From assembly GCF_023715565.1 (NCBI RefSeq), contig NZ_JAMBOJ010000051.1, positions 1 through 34,889 of the forward strand: a DNA stretch of 34,889 nucleotides, written 5' to 3'. Shown one piece after another: positions 33,561-34,889 of this stretch. The notes beneath the pieces are model-generated. The model was not told where the DNA came from. It ran no database searches and saw only the letters and a program-made list of their open reading frames with translations. How positions within the stretch are numbered: the stretch's first letter is position 1; the number at the start of each line of letters is the position of its first letter. Source of the stretch: Cytobacillus firmus (GTDB lineage Bacteria; Bacillota; Bacilli; Bacillales; Cytobacillaceae). A program made the translations under genes and the position numbers.

Positions 33561-34346
33561 ATGGAATTCAAAAACGGCCAAATCATCAATAAACAGAAAT
33601 TTCCTTCACCCAATCCGGCAATTGAATTATCGGTTGTTACGTATCAGGCAAATGGATTACATATAAAAGGCCTGCTGGCAGAGCCAAAGGGAGAGGCGCT
33701 ATATGATGGATTCCTTTACCTGAGAGGAGGCATAAAAAATGTCGGAAAGGTACGGCCTTCCCGGATTGTCCAGTTTGCCTGTGAAGGTTTTATTGTATTC
33801 GCGCCTTTTTACAGAGGAAATCAAGGGGGAGATGGAAACGAAGATTTTGCAGGGGAGGACAGGCAGGACGCGTTTGCCGCGTTTACTCTTCTTCAGGAGC
33901 ATGACCGGGTAAAGAGAGTCCATGTTTTTGGTTTTTCACGTGGCGGTGTGATGGCTTTGCTTACTGCAATCGAGTTTCCGCAAGCAGCCTCCATTGTCAC
34001 ATGGGGAGGGGTCAGTGATATGTTTCTCACCTATGTGGAGCGCAAGGATCTCCGGAGAATGATGAAACGGGTAATCGGCGGAACTCCGGTAAAGTTTCCG
34101 GAACGGTATAAATACCGCACCCCGCTTTTTCAGCTGGAGCATCTGCAGGCACCTGTCTTAATCATTCATGGAGAACAGGATCATAATGTTTCGGTGGAGC
34201 ATTCCTACCGTCTCGAAAAAAGGCTGAAGGCTCTTAATAAAGAAGTGGATAGCTGGTATTTCCCTGACTATACCCACTACTTTCCGCCAGCCGTGAACCG
34301 GAAGATCGTAGAGGATTTGGGTGTGTGGATGAAAAGTCATGAATGA
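33561..34346 (+). CDS. ytmA: Alpha/beta hydrolase YtmA (prolyl oligopeptidase-like)
   Basis: The 261-residue cytoplasmic hydrolase shows the triad Ser126 (GFSRGGV), Asp207 (HGEQDHNV) and His239 (DYTHYFPP). It also has the oxyanion-region motif YLRGGIKNVG and FAPFYRGNQGGDGNEDFAGE. It agrees with B. subtilis YtmA, an S9-like peptidase or esterase of unknown substrate. ATG 33561 follows AGAGGGAGG by about 7 nt. It is transcribed away from the ytlACD importer and is followed at 86 nt by ytmB. Confidence 0.92.
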   Translation: MEFKNGQIINKQKFPSPNPAIELSVVTYQANGLHIKGLLAEPKGEALYDGFLYLRGGIKNVGKVRPSRIVQFACEGFIVFAPFYRGNQGGDGNEDFAGEDRQDAFAAFTLLQEHDRVKRVHVFGFSRGGVMALLTAIEFPQAASIVTWGGVSDMFLTYVERKDLRRMMKRVIGGTPVKFPERYKYRTPLFQLEHLQAPVLIIHGEQDHNVSVEHSYRLEKRLKALNKEVDSWYFPDYTHYFPPAVNRKIVEDLGVWMKSHE

Positions 34347-34432
34347 CGGAAGATTTTTGCTTAATAGCTTTCAGAGCAAGAAAAGCTGGGGTAAAATAGA
34401 GGAAAGTATAATGAATGAAGGAGAGATATCCA

Positions 34433-34675
34433 ATGGGTATGCCCTTAGAGCTGAACACAATGATCGTGACAAAGGGAAGGGAAAAAAGACTTGATGAGAA
34501 TTACTTTTCACTGGTCAAAGAAGGGTACAGATTATATCCCCTCGATATCCCGGTCGACGTAAAAAGAACAATTGACGGCGACCTGAACGGAATGGGAGTC
34601 ATCCGGAAAGTGGAATGGGAAAACAGCCGGACACTCATAACTTATCAGCTTGTTTCCTTAAACTCAACAAACTAG
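34433..34675 (+). CDS. ytmB: DUF2584 protein YtmB
   Basis: The 80-residue protein, MGMPLELNTMIVTKGREKRL at its start, ending in TYQLVSLNSTN, belongs to DUF2584. It looks like a small beta-rich cytoplasmic protein. The function is unknown, but the family is conserved across Bacillus. I start at ATG 34433, 7 nt after AAGGAGAG; an in-frame ATG at 34415 lies upstream of that site. The resulting length equals that of B. subtilis YtmB. It follows ytmA, as in B. subtilis, and has its own terminator. Confidence 0.92.
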   Translation: MGMPLELNTMIVTKGREKRLDENYFSLVKEGYRLYPLDIPVDVKRTIDGDLNGMGVIRKVEWENSRTLITYQLVSLNSTN

Positions 34676-34683
34676 AAGAGCGC

Positions 34684-34710
34684 GCCTGGACAACGTCCGG
34701 CGTTTTTTTG
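34684..34710 (+). terminator. Terminator of ytmB
   Basis: CGCC-TGGAC / GTCC-GGCG hairpin followed by TTTTTTTG, about 8 nt after the ytmB stop. Confidence 0.88.
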
Positions 34711-34732
34711 TTCAATGTTTTTCTGCAAACTC

Positions 34733-34765
34733 AAAAAAGAATTGCCGCGTAAACGGCAATTCTTT
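34733..34765. terminator. Perfect 12-bp hairpin beside the IS-like sequence
   Basis: AAAGAATTGCCG (34736-34747) pairs with CGGCAATTCTTT (34754-34765). The minus-strand reading has a T-run, so it may end a minus-strand transcript originally next to ytmB. The adjoining sequence looks like an IS end. Confidence 0.65.
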
Positions 34766-34889
34766 CAGACTGTCGACAAACTCGATGAAAATCGTACTTG
34801 TCGGGAGTCTTTTTTGATTTAAAATAGAAGTAATACAATGCTTGAGGTGATTAATATGCTTTCTAAACATAATCCAATTCAACGGGATC
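34766..34889 (+). mobile_element. Left end of a probable IS1182-family insertion sequence (partial)
   Basis: From about 34766 the sequence reads CAGACTGTCGACAAACTCGA, then an IS-like leader with an internal hairpin (AGACT...TTGTCGGGAGTCT plus T-run, to about 34815). After that comes a short frame whose first residues fit IS1182 transposases. TGTCGACAA is typical, as I recall, of the ends of such elements in Bacillus. The other end lies outside the window, so this is provisional. Confidence 0.55.
34856..34889 (+). CDS. Transposase N-terminus, IS1182-like (partial)
   Basis: ATG 34856 follows GAGGTGA by 6 nt and opens the frame MLSKHNPIQRD before the window ends. I recognise this N-terminus as that of IS1182-family (DDE) transposases of bacilli, which begin MLSK-(x)-x-PIQRD. 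Only 11 codons are visible, so intactness cannot be judged. Confidence 0.6.
   Translation, partial: MLSKHNPIQRD

Overview
The window looks like chromosome from a mesophilic, low-to-mid GC Bacillaceae (Bacillus sensu lato; the repeat types and gene content would fit a Cytobacillus/B. firmus-like lineage, but the species is inference). The signs are Bacillus-type rRNA and tRNA sequences, strong AGGAGG-type ribosome binding sites, several TTG and GTG starts, and gene content and neighbourhoods that match the 'yt' region of B. subtilis (glgBCDAP, menFDHBEC, ytkD, dps, luxS, ytjA, ytiB, ytlACD, ytmAB).

Region 1 (1-2490) is the end of an rRNA operon: the 3' tail of 23S, a complete 5S and 20 tRNA genes read as one unit, closed by a strong terminator. 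The order follows the B. subtilis trnB cluster as I remember it, with three departures. tRNA-His is missing between Phe and Gly. tRNA-fMet has no encoded CCA and lies only 3 nt from tRNA-Asp. A roughly 140-bp structured segment sits upstream of tRNA-fMet, between two 25-bp copies of that gene's 5' end.

Region 2 (2500-10965) is a short orphan gene followed by a five-gene glycogen operon (glgB, glgC, glgD, glgA, glgP). It encodes branching enzyme, the ADP-glucose pyrophosphorylase catalytic and regulatory-like subunits, glycogen synthase and phosphorylase, so both synthesis and breakdown of storage glucan are together. Region 3 (10967-13302) holds a dimethylargininase-family hydrolase, a small unknown gene and yteA. 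Region 4 (13309-22250) is menaquinone synthesis: menA on the minus strand and menF-menD-menH-menB-menE-menC on the plus strand. Together these take chorismate to demethylmenaquinone, apart from the DHNA-CoA thioesterase and the final methylation.

Region 5 (22250-30823) is a patchwork of short transcription units: two short minus-strand genes (a 35-aa membrane peptide and a 50-aa DUF1540 protein), a Zur-box-controlled zinc-binding lipoprotein divergent from a beta-carbonic anhydrase, yidD, luxS, cardiolipin synthase, a YtzI-like protein, dps behind a sigma-B promoter, several small conserved proteins, a lipoprotein and the Nudix hydrolase ytkD. Most intergenic repeats are here: a ~283-bp MITE-like element with imperfect terminal inverted repeats, a repeat that resembles the 23S-5S spacer, and a 16-bp perfect hairpin at a gene end.

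Region 6 (30821-34889) is an ABC importer (ytlA-ytlC-ytlD), the hydrolase ytmA, the small protein ytmB and, at the right edge, what looks like the first 11 codons of an IS1182-type transposase. I found no CRISPR array, prophage or obvious defence system. The most unexplained sequences are the insert in the tRNA cluster and the intergenic repeat elements.
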